Shown here: piece by piece, positions 44,717 to 55,690 of the stretch
Layout of the letters: each line of letters opens with the position of its first letter
Position numbering within the stretch: the first letter of the stretch is position 1
DNA from: Psococerastis gibbosa
Lineage: Eukaryota; Arthropoda; Insecta; Psocodea; Psocidae
Direction: 5' to 3'
DNA: 64,000 nucleotides
Assembly: GCA_963971405.1 (NCBI GenBank)
Contig: OZ020488.1
Location: 6,575,261 to 6,639,260, forward strand
Notes under the pieces: model-generated
Told to the model about the DNA's origin: nothing
The model's database searches: none
What the model saw: only the letters and a program-made list of their open reading frames with translations
Position numbers and translations under genes: made by a program

Positions 44717-44895
44717 CCTATTACTAAGCCAACCTAGCGGAGTTAGGGTTATAAAGCCCTCTCTTACACTCAACTAGGAAGGCCCGGGACCGCATGCTTT
44801 ACATGTCCACCGAAGCATGACCAGAAAATGCAGTAACCAACAACCTTTCGGGTGAAAGTTGGAGTTTGTACCACTACTCTACCTACATGTCCTGA
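44717..44895 (-). mobile_element. tRNA-derived SINE family A, copy 4
   Basis: AAGCCAACCTAGCGGAGTTA to TACCACTACTCTACCTACAT, inverse of copy 1; the B-box region is damaged. Confidence 0.88.
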
Positions 44896-44965
44896 CAGTA
44901 CCAGTTCTCCGAACAATTGCTGTCTCATTCTCGCTATCGTCTTCACCTGGCTCTTTTTCTAATGC

Positions 44966-45035
44966 GCCTTTTCCACCTACGTCAATACCACATTTACTAT
45001 TGACTATTGATGTAGGTGGAATAAGCGCCTAGGTG
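44966..45035. mobile_element. Short hairpin with family E-like ends
   Basis: GCGCCTTTTCCACCTACGTC and the inverse GATGTAGGTGGAATAAGCGC. About 70 bp, probably an internal-deletion relative. A similar 58-bp hairpin lies at 52480-52538 (AGGCGGGGATTCCACCGACG). Confidence 0.75.
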
Positions 45036-45759
45036 AATGGCGTAGGTAATCCTAACGACCACAAACACACTCCACTAGATGTCAGCAAATATTTTTTGTT
45101 ATCATTGGCTCTCGTAAATGGGTAACTGAAAGTTAGCCTTGTGTACGCTTTATCGCACTAACTTCGAATGCAATCTGAGGCCTAGAAAACTCACCTACAC
45201 ATTAAAGTAATTATATTAAGCTATAGTACAGACATGTGTGAACTATTGTACTGCCGTCATAAGCAATAACGCAGCAGTAAGTAGATTTATTCACTTTTTC
45301 ACCAGACGATTTTTCTTAGGAAATGGACAAGATTTGAATCCTGTTGAATAATTTTTACAAAAAAAAAAAAAATGGACTTGCTGCGGTGTTGCTTAGGATA
45401 GCGGTGTATACTGTAAACAAAATTAATTGAGAAAGTGTTTTACTCAATGCAGCAAGGTTTAAGGGCTAAAACTATTGAGTTTTCCGTTAATTGTCTGTGG
45501 TGAGCAAATGTCTCAAGCAAGTGTTTTTTTAGTCCATTCTGAGTTATTTGTTAGCTTGTAACAAAAATACTTGGTAGGACACCTGTAAATTCTATTGTTT
45601 CAGCATTTAATCTTAGTTCATATACAGTCGTGTCTCTATACCGGATTCCCCAACAAATAATACAGGTACATAACTTATCCAAAGAAGTTATCATTAAGGT
45701 ATCGTTTTAAAATTTATTATAAACATTTATGGAAGGGGGGGGGGGCTGCCCCAGTGGCG
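45036..45759. other. Intergenic DNA, nothing recognised
   Basis: AT-rich, with one poly-A run near 45360 and a G run near 45737; no open frame with support. Confidence 0.5.
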
Positions 45760-47385
45760 AGACCTCTAAATGAAGTAGAAACATCCCCTAAGTTCGCATA
45801 AGAAAATGTCACTTATCTCCCGTCCAAGAAAATTAGAACAGAACTCTACGGCTAAAGTAAAGTAAAAGTAGGTAAGTAAGTAAAGTAAAAGTATATAAGT
45901 AAGTACGTACGTACGTACGTAGAGACCTCTAAATGAAATAGAAACATCTCTTAATTTCGCATAAGAAAATGTCACTTATCTCCCTTCCAAGAAAATTAGA
46001 ACAGAACTCTATCGTTAAAGTAAAGTAAGTAAAGTAAAAGTAAGTAAGTACTCGTACGTAGACCTCTAAATGAAATAGAAACATCTCTTAACTTCGCATA
46101 AGAAAATGTCACTTATCTCCCTTCCAAGAAAATTAGAACAGAACTCTACCGTTAATGTAAAGTAAAAGTAAGTAAGTACTCGTACGTAGACCTCTAAATG
46201 AAATAGAAACATCTCTTAATTTCGCATAAGAAAATGTCACTTATCTCCCTTCCAAGAAAATTAGAACAGAACTCTACCGTGGAAGTAAAGTAAAAGTAAT
46301 TAAAGTAAAAGTAAGTAAGTACTGGTATGTAGAGACCTCTAAATGAAATAGAAACATCTCTTAATTTCGCATAAGAAAATGTCACTTATCTCCCGTCCAT
46401 GAAAATTAGAACAGAGCTCTACGGCTAAAGTAAAGTAAAAGTAGGTAAGTGAGTAAAATGAAAGTAAGTAAGTACTCGTACGTAGAGACCTCTAAATGAA
46501 ATAGAAACAACTCTTAATTTAGCATAGAAAATGTCACTTATCTCCCTTCCAAGAAAATTAGAACAGAACTCTACCGTTAAAGTAAAGTATAAGTAAGTAC
46601 TCGTACGTAGAGACCTCTAAATGAAATAGAAACATCTCTTAATTTCGCATAAGAAAATGTCACTTATCTCCCGTCCAAGAAAATTAGAACAGAGCTCTAC
46701 GGCTAAATTAAAGTAAAAGTAGGTAAGTGAGTAAAATGAAAGTAAGTAAGTACTCGTACGTAGAGACCTCTAAATGAAATAGAAACAACTCTTAATTTAG
46801 CATAGAAAATGTCACTTATCTCCCTTCCAAGAAAATTAGAACAGAACTCTACCGTTAAAGTAAAGTATAAGTAAGTACTCGTACGTAGAGACCTCTAAAT
46901 GAAATAGAAACATCTCTTAATTTCGCATAAGAAAATGTCACTTATCTCCCGTCCAAGAAAATTAGAACAGAGCTCTACGGCTAAATTAAAGTAAAAGTAG
47001 GTAAGTGAATAAAATGAAAGTAAGTAAGTACTCGTACGTAGAGACCTCTAAATGAAATAGAAACAACTCTTAATTTAGCATAGAAAATGTCACTTATCTC
47101 CCTTCCAAGAAAATTAGAACAGAACTCTACCGTTAAAGTAAAGTATAAGTAAGTACTCGTACGTAGAGACCTCTAAATGAAATAGAAACATCTCTTAATT
47201 TCGCAAAAGAAAATGTCACTTATAAATCTCCCTTCCAAGAAAATTAGAACAGAACTCTACGGCTAAAATAAAGTAAAAGTAAGTAAGTAACGTAAAGTAA
47301 AAGTAAGTTAGTACACGTACGTAGAGACCTCTAAATGAAATAGAAACATCCCTTAATTTCCCATAAGAAAATGTCACATATCGTC
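45760..47385. repeat. Twelve-unit satellite with a 277-bp higher-order dimer
   Basis: GACCTCTAAATGAA recurs 12 times (about 45761, 45921, 46051, 46189, 46333, 46489, 46611, 46766, 46889, 47043, 47166, 47327). Two unit types alternate from 46489 (CAACTCTTAATTTAGCATAG versus CATCTCTTAATTTCGCATAA), so the true period there is 277 bp. Spacers are GTAAGTAAGT-rich. Minus-strand open frames (MTFSYAKLRDVSISF) are periodic artefacts. Confidence 0.96.
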
Positions 47386-47721
47386 GCGGCTGTGTATGAA
47401 CTAACCTTTCTGTAGGAATTTGGCAAATTTGTGTTTTTTTTTTAACTTGTTGGTTAAAAATAAAAAGTGGCTGTGAACGGTAATGTGACAGTTTTGTTAT
47501 TATGTTGTACATTTTTACTATACTGAACCTTTTGTTGTTAAATTGCCAATGCTGGGTCGTGTTAACAAGTCAGATTTAAAGTACAACTTTTATGTAATTT
47601 GTAAATGTTTGATTATAAGCGATTGTAAAGTTTTTGTTAATAGTGTGTTTTCTTTAATTAAATTTAAGAGTACTAATGTGTGGTAATTAGAGGTCGGAGG
47701 CTAATATATGCAGTCAGTTCA

Positions 47722-47850
47722 ACGGGCCTACTATGGCGATTAGCATTACCTTATTCTTGGGGTGGCTAAAAATGTAAACAAAACAAATTTGAATGGCACT
47801 TTGCATTATAAAATTATCTTGTTTACATTTTTAATCCCAGGTTAACGGCA
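47722..47850. mobile_element. Foldback family F, left part
   Basis: CCTACTATGGCGATTAGCAT to ATTTTTAATCCCAGG; truncated at TTAA where the next element starts. Confidence 0.8.
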
Positions 47851-48476
47851 ACCGGTTTCACCGATATTCCATTTTCTGTTCAAACTTCACTTTCTCATGA
47901 AATATGGAACGCAGACCAATGAAAAAATGCTGAATAGCAAGAAGAATTTTTTCTTCAATTTTGATGTACAATATAGTATGCATGGGAGGAAAATTAAAAA
48001 TTAAAGGAAATGAAATCGTCAAATCGATTATTTAAAGCGAAATTGGCGGGAGCCAACAGATTTATTGAAATGATAGCTACAGAGTGAAGCCATATATTTA
48101 TTGGGGTTGGGGGAGGGGGGGGGGGGGCAAATTGACTCCTTCCCCCCGAAAAAAAAGATTTCCTCGGGCAATGTTGGGCCACACCAATAATTTTCACAAC
48201 TCGGCGCCCATGATAGTATGTGGCCTTAACTAACCCCAATTCGCCACAGTTGATGAACTCCTTCAGCTTGAACTCCTGAGTGACCGTTATTTTTTCCGTA
48301 TCAAGTTCACTAACTATAGCCGATCGGTATTGATGATTGCAACATAGTATGTATCAAAATTAGGAGAAACAATTCTTCTTTCTACTCAGCATTCATTGTT
48401 CTGCGTTCCATTTTTCACGAGAAATTAAAGTTTGCACAGAAATGGGATATCGGCGACTCCGGTTTGCCCTTAAGAT
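47847..48476. mobile_element. Foldback element of about 630 bp bordered by TTAA
   Basis: Left arm TTAACGGCAACCGGTTTCAC and ATGGAACGCAGACCAATGAA; right arm inverse TTCATTGTTCTGCGTTCCAT and CGGTTTGCCCTTAA. Arms of about 100 bp. TTAA at both outer edges recalls piggyBac-type insertion. The centre holds a G-run piece. Confidence 0.85.
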
Positions 48477-48905
48477 TAAATATAATAGCCCTCAGACGCG
48501 AAATGAAATGGTATCCCGCCAACACCATACAATTATTTAATTGCTTACAACTCCAGACATTACTCTACAATCTTGACTTCCTTGCGGGAGTCCGAAGTCC
48601 GGTATCTACGTGTTTACAATTGCCATGATGATCGCAATCTTCGAAAGAAGAGGCATTCGAAGCAGAAGAAGATACCTTAACTCATTGTGATAAAAGTAAC
48701 TTAATACAAATATTACGGAAAATACAAATGCAATACAAGGTCACTTCAGTCAAGTAACAATGAAGATTAGTCAAATCCAGTGCCGGTAGTGACATGAATT
48801 TAAAATTTTCCTAAAAATTTGTACTAAGTCGTCTTTATTACCAATGTGTTCAAAATTTTATTTGATTTTATATGCAACTTTAATTCGGTGGAACTTGGGA
48901 ATAAA
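48477..48905. other. Intergenic DNA
   Basis: Contains CGCAATCTTCGAAAGAAGAG, the inverse of the start of repeat R; otherwise unassigned. Confidence 0.5.
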
Positions 48906-49130
48906 AATAAATAAATAAATATTGACTTTTTTGTTCTATTACTAACCCAACCTAGCGGAGTTAGGGCTATAAAGCCCACTCTTACACCCAACTAGGTCCT
49001 AGGAAGACTCGGTACCGCCTTCTATACATGTCCTCCGAAGCATGGTCAGAAAATGTAGCAAGTGTGGGACTCGAGCCAACAACCCTTCAGGTGAAAGTTG
49101 GTGTCTGTACCACTACTCTACATGCCCTGA
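48906..49130 (-). mobile_element. tRNA-derived SINE family A, full-length copy
   Basis: Starts with an (AAAT)n tail, then GACTTTTTTGTTCTATTACT, and ends at TACCACTACTCTACATGCCC. The best-preserved minus-strand copy. Confidence 0.93.
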
Positions 49131-49726
49131 TTGGATGTAAAACGAAAATGGGTGGAAAAAGACATTAATCATGTACAGTAACACGGCACTATGTATTGGT
49201 GTTCGTGAAGGCTGGGGCAAGTTCAGGAAATAGGTTCAGGTGACCCCCCCCCCCCCCCCCCCCCCGACGTGGCGGCACTAAGGGCGAAGAGAAAGAAGAA
49301 ATGAAGGGTCATAAATCGAAATGTAAGCAAGTTAAAGTAAAAGAAAATTATTTCCTTCAAAATATGTTTTACAAACGCACTTCTGATTATTCTCCCTTTT
49401 AAATGATTATATTTATTAATATATTAATTATTATATAGCCAATTTTTTTCATTTTTAATTTAGCAGGATTATCTATAAAGGTATCTTCACGATGTTGGTT
49501 ATTTCCACATTTAAAATTTTAAATATTTAGCATGCTGAATCGCATAGTCAATACACCTAGTTGTGGTTTATTCATAAATCAACAATTGAACACACGTCAA
49601 AGATATTGTTTTATTTATTTTATTAATTCAACAGTCAGATAAATTGGGGGTTTCTATTTCATCATAAAAACATAGCCTATAACGGCATTGAATTATCAAT
49701 TTATTAAATTGACTTCGGCAATCTCC
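49131..49726. other. Intergenic DNA with a long C run
   Basis: A C tract of more than 20 bases at about 49243-49265, next to AGTTCAGGAAATAGGTTCAG, an inverse echo of the satellite at 1-590. The rest is AT-rich. Confidence 0.5.
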
Positions 49727-49935
49727 ATGTCAACCTCCATGTCAACCGAAATTAGAGAATAAAGAAAAATCTGGACTTGGCGGGATTCGAACCCACGATC
49801 TTCGGTTGAAGAGGCAACCTCCATGTCAACCGAAATTAGAGAATAAAGAAAAATCTGCACTTGGCGGGATTCGAACCCACGATCTAATTGGATCTATGCC
49901 TTGCCAGGGCATCGTGTCATCACTAGCCCACCACG
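49727..49935 (-). mobile_element. tRNA-derived SINE family B with duplicated 3' half
   Basis: The block GTCAACCGAAATTAGAGAAT to GGGATTCGAACCCACGATCT is present twice in tandem, followed by one tRNA-like 5' half ending CACTAGCCCACCACGAAC. The B box GGTTCGAATCC on the minus strand is intact in both halves. Confidence 0.88.
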
Positions 49936-49990
49936 AACAAAGTTCCTCTATATCGTACTCTTTGAAATGATTCGTATTGTTTGACAGGTA

Positions 49991-50258
49991 AGGCGGCGAT
50001 TCCACCGGCGGGTATACTTCATTTGTGATTATGTCACTGGCGTTATTTTTTAAGGAGACTATTGTGTAGATACTTAACTTATCTATTATAAATTAAGTTA
50101 TAATATGGTAGCAGACAGGCTCTACCATATTATAAATTAATTATATAATAATTATATAATAGATAAGGTAAGTATCTACTTAATAGTCTCCTTAAAACAA
50201 AACAAACGTCAGTGACATAATCACAAATGAAGTAAATCCGCCGGTGGAATTGCCACCT
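49991..50258. mobile_element. Long-TIR MITE, subfamily E2
   Basis: AGGCGGCGATTCCACCGGCG at the left and CGCCGGTGGAATTGCCACCT at the right, flanked by TA. Next in: CTTCATTTGTGATTATGTCA and its inverse, then the TAGATACTTAACTTATCTAT blocks. The same subfamily recurs at 62992-63250. Confidence 0.92.
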
Positions 50259-50311
50259 TAGCACAGCTACAAAACTATCTAAGCACGACTGATGACACGA
50301 TTGACTTAGGT

Positions 50312-50440
50312 TGAGCAGACAACCTTCTTGGGGCGTAAGTGGCAACACGACGCGCAAAGCATAGATCGTGGGTTCGAATCCCGCCAAGTCCAAATTTTTA
50401 TTGATTCCCTAATTTCGGTGGACGGCACTGAACTTACGAT
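50312..50440 (+). mobile_element. tRNA-derived SINE family B, 3' part
   Basis: GTGGGTTCGAATCCCGCCAA then GTCCAAATTTTTATTG and CCCTAATTTCGGTGG. The A-box half is damaged. Confidence 0.8.
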
Positions 50441-51429
50441 ATTGTAGGCGCCTGCGTCAACAGCAACAAATTACTAAAATCAAGCTTCTTCGTGGCGTTG
50501 CGCTGGCCCAAAACAATGAGATATTATCAATCACTGAAACAAATAATAAAATTCAGTGCCGTGTTTAGACTGATTTTTAAACTATAACATTAAAAATAAC
50601 AAAAATTTACTTAGCAGTCAATTCCACAAATATTAATTGATTGCTAAAAGATGTTTTTTTTTCTTATTATTTTTAATATAAAGTGCAGGTACACGCAGTT
50701 TCAGATATGTAGACTTGGTAAGTGACATTGTTTTGGGCAGATACGTCTACCTATGGTTTGGCAAACTGCTATCGGGAGCACTTTGGGCAACAGGTTACCC
50801 AAGGACCATCAGGAAACCATAAACGGCTCGTTACCTAGGCTCAATCTAATGAGGGACTCGGAGACCCCATTACTGTCATTAGCCGTTTTTGTATGTGTAT
50901 TTGTCATGAAATATCGATCATAGAGCATGTAAATGCAGAAGAAACGCTCCTCTACATTTTGATTGACAGACTTGGTGGCTGGTGCCAACACAGGTTCACC
51001 ACAGTCTTTTGAATGTGGGGTCCTAACCTACCCTTGTATGCAGTGGAAAATTAATTGTACTACTCCTACTACTCATTTATGGCTGTATATAGACATTTTG
51101 TAAACGAGGAGCGCTGGCGTTTGCTTTGAGGTAAGGTTAATGTATTACGCTCAGTAATTCAAAAATTATATTCTTTTTGCACAGTCCTTTATGATAACTA
51201 TTACAAACTATTATTGTAGTAAAATAAAGGATACACGATATTTGTTTTAAAAAACAGTTACAACCTGAATATTATTAATTACTTCAGTCAGATTTATAAT
51301 ACAGCCTGGTTAGTAAGTCCTAAGGTTGGGCTACTGTTTGTTTATGCAAACCGAGATCTTGTCCGTGAGTAATACGCAACATACCGCAAATACGAGAAAC
51401 AAATAACAAATAATCAACTTCGATGACCA
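50441..51429. other. Intergenic DNA, nothing recognised
   Basis: AT-rich; short open frames only; TTTGGCAAACTGCT near 50757 is shared with intron 1 at 14837. Confidence 0.5.
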
Positions 51430-51980
51430 CGGACTATCGATGACCGGATAGCGTGCTTGTACCTGTGCGAGTCTCTACAAACCATGTAGGCGTGTCGTAA
51501 CTCAACACGGGTCCTAAGGCGCCCATTCCATTGACCGGCTAGGGCTATTTCCAACAACGGTGACGTGGTAGCAGACATTCAAGACTTAGGTGGCGTTTCC
51601 ACCGACCTCGCATTGCAGAATGCAAATGACATTGACGGAAATTAGAATTTTTCTTTTTATAGAAATCTATTAAAATGTTTGTACTTAACATATCCCATGA
51701 CGCCATTTTTTAATATTAGTTTATTTGTTTGTGATTTTACTGTATGATCATTGATCAATTTTAACTATGGCATAGAGGAAAATAAACATTTCCGTCAATT
51801 CTGCAATGCGAGGTCGGTGGAAACGCCACCTAAGTCTTGAATGTCTGCTACCACGTCACCGTTGTTGGAAATAGCCCTAGCCGGTCAATGGAATGGGCAC
51901 CTTACCTACAGAGGCGACTGAAGAGGTCAATTGGAAACGTTCATAAAATTGTTTGCATGCGATTAACCTTTTATAAAACA
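51430..51980 (+). mobile_element. SINE-like family C, split by a family E MITE
   Basis: GTACCTGTGCGAGTCTCTAC and CAACACGGGTCC at the left; ACCTACAGAGGCGACTGAAG and an A-rich tail at the right. The interrupting element is 51517-51902. Confidence 0.88.
51517..51902. mobile_element. Long-TIR MITE family E, copy 3
   Basis: Begins AGGCGCCCATTCCATTGACC and ends in its inverse, with TA at 51515-51516 and 51903-51904. Removing it with one TA restores the family C sequence as seen near 29480, which supports a TA duplication. Confidence 0.92.
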
Positions 51981-52164
51981 AAAAAATGTGTTTTCTTGGC
52001 TCTTGCAACCGTAGCACCTACATAAAATAATAACTTATCCGGGAATAAGGGTAAATTATCCTCAAAACACCCCAATGAATGCAAATTTACTAATGGGAAT
52101 TAATCAAACTGGGACATGAAGGTCCTACCCGGGCCCAGTTCCGGGCATTCCTATTTGAGTGTAA

Positions 52165-52381
52165 TAAATAAATAAATAAAGACTTTTTGTTTCTATTGCT
52201 AAGCCAAGCTAGCGGAGTTAGGGCTGTAAAGCTCTCTCTTACACTCAACTAGGAAGGCCCGGGACCGCCTGCTTTACATGCCCTCCGAAGCATGGCCAGA
52301 AAATGTAGCCAGTGTGGGACTCGAACCAACAATCTTTCGGGTGAAAGTCAGAGTCCGTGCCACTACGCTTTATGTCCTGAT
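52165..52381 (-). mobile_element. tRNA-derived SINE family A, copy 6
   Basis: (AAAT)n tail, GACTTTTTGTTTCTATTGCT, GGGACTCGAACCAACAATC, ending GCTTTATGTCCTGATT. Confidence 0.92.
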
Positions 52382-52729
52382 TTCCATCTCCATATTTCAG
52401 TATAATAGAGGGCTCTATAGCCTTAACATTGCTAGGCTGGCCTTGGACCTTCCCGACCATCGAAACTTATTCAGTCAATAAGGCGGGGATTCCACCGACG
52501 TCAATACTCCAGTACTATCGGTGGAATCCCCGACTAAGTGTAGGGGGAAGTTATCTCCAAACCGAATAGGGAGACAACCTACCCTTAAACTTAGTGGTTG
52601 GAGAAGTTTCGTTCGTCGGAAAGACCCTTAGTGATAAGAACTAAGTTATTATTTATTTATTTCTAGAGTGGAATAGTTTTATTTACGTATTTAAATAACT
52701 CCCCCGGATTTCTGCCGTTATAGAACCCG

Positions 52730-53190
52730 AAGGCAGAATAGTTCGCACAACTCAAAAATTTACAACTCCCGTTTTAAAAAAAAATTAATAACCATCTTAA
52801 TAGATAATACTATAAGGAATACTTGCTATCAATCGATTGAGGACATGATAAAGTACGTCTAGCAACATAAACTTCAAACAAAATACACATGAACCATTCA
52901 GAAGTAATATTTGTTTCATCAACTTGCGAGACGTAATAGTTCGCACAGTCAAAGTGAATTGTCTATAAAGTGAATTGTCTATAAGTACTGCGATACCTCT
53001 CCATAGTTGTTGATTACAGCGGCAATTATTTTGGGCATTGAAGAAACAAGATTAGACTAGATATACTTTATCATGTCCTCTATCGACTGATAGCAAGTAT
53101 TCTTTATATCATACAATATAATAACACTATTATTATTATTTTTAAAAATAGGAGTTGTAAATTTTTCAGGTGTGCGAACTATTCTGCCTT
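52730..53190. mobile_element. TIR element of about 460 bp
   Basis: Ends AAGGCAGAATAGTTCGCACA and TGTGCGAACTATTCTGCCTT. Inner inverted blocks are AAATTTACAACTCC and GAATACTTGCTATCAATCGA with GAGGACATGATAAAGTA. A third internal TAATAGTTCGCACAG lies near 52938. Tc1/mariner-like by look, class not proved. Confidence 0.9.
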
Positions 53191-53297
53191 TTATTCACGG
53201 GTCAGTTCTATTTTGATACTAGACATGAGACATTTTTGAAAGCTTAAATTGTCACAACTCGCTTTATAAACCTTACAACGTTGCGTTTAAAATGGAG

Positions 53298-53468
53298 TTT
53301 TATATAGGAGAGATGAGTCATTCGAGCTCACTAAAAATATTTTATTAATCCTGGGGCCACTACGCCTTTATAATGGCAGGTCATAGGAGACGTGGCCAGA
53401 GGCCTCAGAAATTAAAGAAAAATTATTTGGCGGGAAACGAATGTCCCATTTCTCCTATATTAACTCTA
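53298..53468. mobile_element. Foldback family H, copy
   Basis: TTTATATAGGAGAGATGAGT and the inverse TCCCATTTCTCCTATATTAA; inner CCTGGGGCCAC and GTGGCCAGAGG. Confidence 0.85.
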
Positions 53469-53610
53469 TATTGTCCTAATGGCATGTTGGTTGACGTAAA
53501 ACATACAGTAGGTGAATAATAACTAATAAACAAAAGGTCTTACATACTTTTGTGTCTTCTTTTTATTATCCTAGATACAGGTATGCATTAATATTGCTAA
53601 CAGTAGACCT

Positions 53611-53765
53611 CTATATAAGAGGGATGGGACAATCGAGCGCGCCAAAAATATTTTTTGAATCCTTTTTCAATGACTGACCATAGGAAACGTGGCATCAGGT
53701 GGGTCTAGGTTTCAAAAATTATTTTTGGCGCCCTCGAATGTCCCATCTCTCCTATATAGAACTTT
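53611..53765. mobile_element. Foldback family H, best-preserved copy
   Basis: ATGGGACAATCGAGCGCGCC then AAAAATA, and the inverse TATTTTTGGCGC, CGAATGTCCCATCTCTCCTA, TATAGAACTTT. Confidence 0.92.
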
Positions 53766-54362
53766 AACTAACAGTTACCTACTTAGAGCCCATTTATACA
53801 CAGGGATTTTCAAGCGATCCATACATAATCAGGAGAATTAATACAAAAATATTCACTTCAAGAATAAAAATGCGATCTTTTTCATATTCACAACTAATCA
53901 CTTTTACTTATTAGCATTTGCTTTCGGATAATGAGCAAAAACTTGAGAAACGTAGATGACACTCGTGAACAGTCATGGTTCATGGGAATGCTAGGAATTA
54001 TGAATACATTCCGACTTCATTAAGAAAAGCTTTGCTCTTGCTTATCTTATGTTTATGTCGTTTTGTATAAATTGGCTCTTACTACTTACTTTTAAACCAG
54101 TTTATATACATATCTACAGTATTTCCTTAACCATAGGCACACACTGCGTTGATAATGCAATTTTGGCTACTGAAAATTATCAACAAATAATTGTTTATGC
54201 CCTAAAAGGCATAACAAGAGGAAACCCAGAAAATAGGTTGGTTATATTTTTTAATTAAGTCAAAGGTCAGCTTTCTCTTAACCCCTCAAATAACAATATC
54301 AAAATACGATATTTACCAAACAATAAAATGAGAACTTTAACACTAAAAGCTATGCGAACTAG
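53766..54362. other. Intergenic DNA, nothing recognised
   Basis: AT-rich with one 69-codon open frame (54049-54258) lacking any motif or codon evidence. Confidence 0.5.
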
Positions 54363-54653
54363 GGCTCTATATTAGACAGGTATTGTCATCCGCCATGTTG
54401 TATCCATTATAAGTCTTGTGTATAAGCCAAGCATTGGGGGTTTACCTACTTATTTTTAGAAATTTATCGGTGTTTATTTATTTTTATATAAAAAAACGTG
54501 CTACAAAGTAGGGAAGTTTATAATAAAAAATGACTAAAACGTGTATTCGTTTTTTTCAATATTTTTCAATCTTTTACTTTTCTTACAATACTTACCATAT
54601 AGGAAATAAGGGATCCAACATGGCGGATGACAATACCCGGGGATATAGTGCCT
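54363..54653. mobile_element. TIR element of about 290 bp
   Basis: GGTATTGTCATCCGCCATGT at 54379 and the inverse ACATGGCGGATGACAATACC ending near 54637, extending outward with weaker pairing to GGGCTCTATAT and ATATAGTGCC. Confidence 0.88.
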
Positions 54654-54784
54654 TGATGCGAACTATACAATAAAACATAAACAAGTATTTTATCTTGTGC
54701 AAATGGTAAAATCAAGAAAGTCACGTGAACGAAATAGGTGTAAAAGGTCAACATGGCACATGTCTAAATTAGATAAGCTTCAGC

Positions 54785-55400
54785 ACTAGTGGTGATACAG
54801 TGGACTCCGGGTTCATGTGCCGTGGTCGATCTGAAAGAGTTCGTTTCATCCACAACTGCGGTCATCATCTTCAGTAGCACAACGTAGACTAGAAATCTAT
54901 GTACCGTGAAAACGGTTGAAGAGAACCGCCGCATTGGTGAATCTGAAAAAACTTCGCTGTTAGATTTGACGCCAAAATTCAGATTTCATAGAATGCAACT
55001 AGCTACAAAGAAACTAAAAAAAATGAATAAAGTTTCGCTTCTATGAAAAATTTATTTTATTTTAGCCTCAAATCTAACAGCGAAGTTTTGCCCCGATTCA
55101 CCCGTTTTTACGGTAATAAAATGAAGAAGGCAGGACTAAAGGTTAACGGTTTATTGTAACCAGCCCTAAAGAAAACTTGAGTATGACCTTACAAACCGGA
55201 AATCAAGTTGGTAGCGAGCCAATCAGGGGCCAAGAAGTCTGGTATCAATAGTAGTGCACAATTTTCACACCCACTTACCCAGGCAGTTGCTACTGAGCTT
55301 CCGAAATGTTTGATGTCTATTCGACCGCACATGTTGACGAAACGTTTGGAAGTATTCTTTCACTGTATCAACACCTGGCTCCGGCCGTGAAAACATTTCT
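54785..55400. mobile_element. Foldback family P, split by a MITE
   Basis: Left arm GTGCCGTGGTCGATCTGAAA with CATCATCTTCAGTAGC; right arm GCACATGTTGACGAAACGTT, TGGAAGTATTC and CGGCCGTGAAAAC. The insert at 54904-55113 lies in the middle. Confidence 0.8.
54904..55113. mobile_element. TA-flanked MITE nested in family P
   Basis: Ends CCGTGAAAACGG and CCGTTTTTACGG; arms share AAACTTCGCTGTTAGATTTG and its inverse. TA at 54902-54903 and 55114-55115. Confidence 0.88.
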
Positions 55401-55462
55401 AATTAAATTCAGCAGTAATGGTGTTTACAATACACAGAAGTACAATAATATAAATAAAGTAA

Positions 55463-55690
55463 TAAAGTCCTGAAGGACATTTTTACGAACCTATGCCCAC
55501 TGTGGCCAATGCCCATGGATTTCGGACATTATAACATAATATTGTTTCGGTATGCATTTTTGGCAATTTTGGTATACGCCCCCGATGACAACCTACACCG
55601 GCTACAAGCGATAATGGACAAGCTGAGGCAAGCTTACCATTGGCGCAATGTAACAGGCGAAAGCATGACTTAACCAAGTACAGATAGATA
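55463..55690 (+). repeat. Dispersed repeat D, copy 7
   Basis: AGTCCTGAAGGACATTTTTA, CATGGATTTCGGACATTA, CACCGGCTACAAGCGATAAT, AACAGGCGAAAGCATGACTT. Confidence 0.88.

Noticed and set aside
45760-47385. CRISPR-like regular spacing
   Set aside because: The spacers are themselves repeats, the units are too long, and the genome is eukaryotic; it is a satellite.
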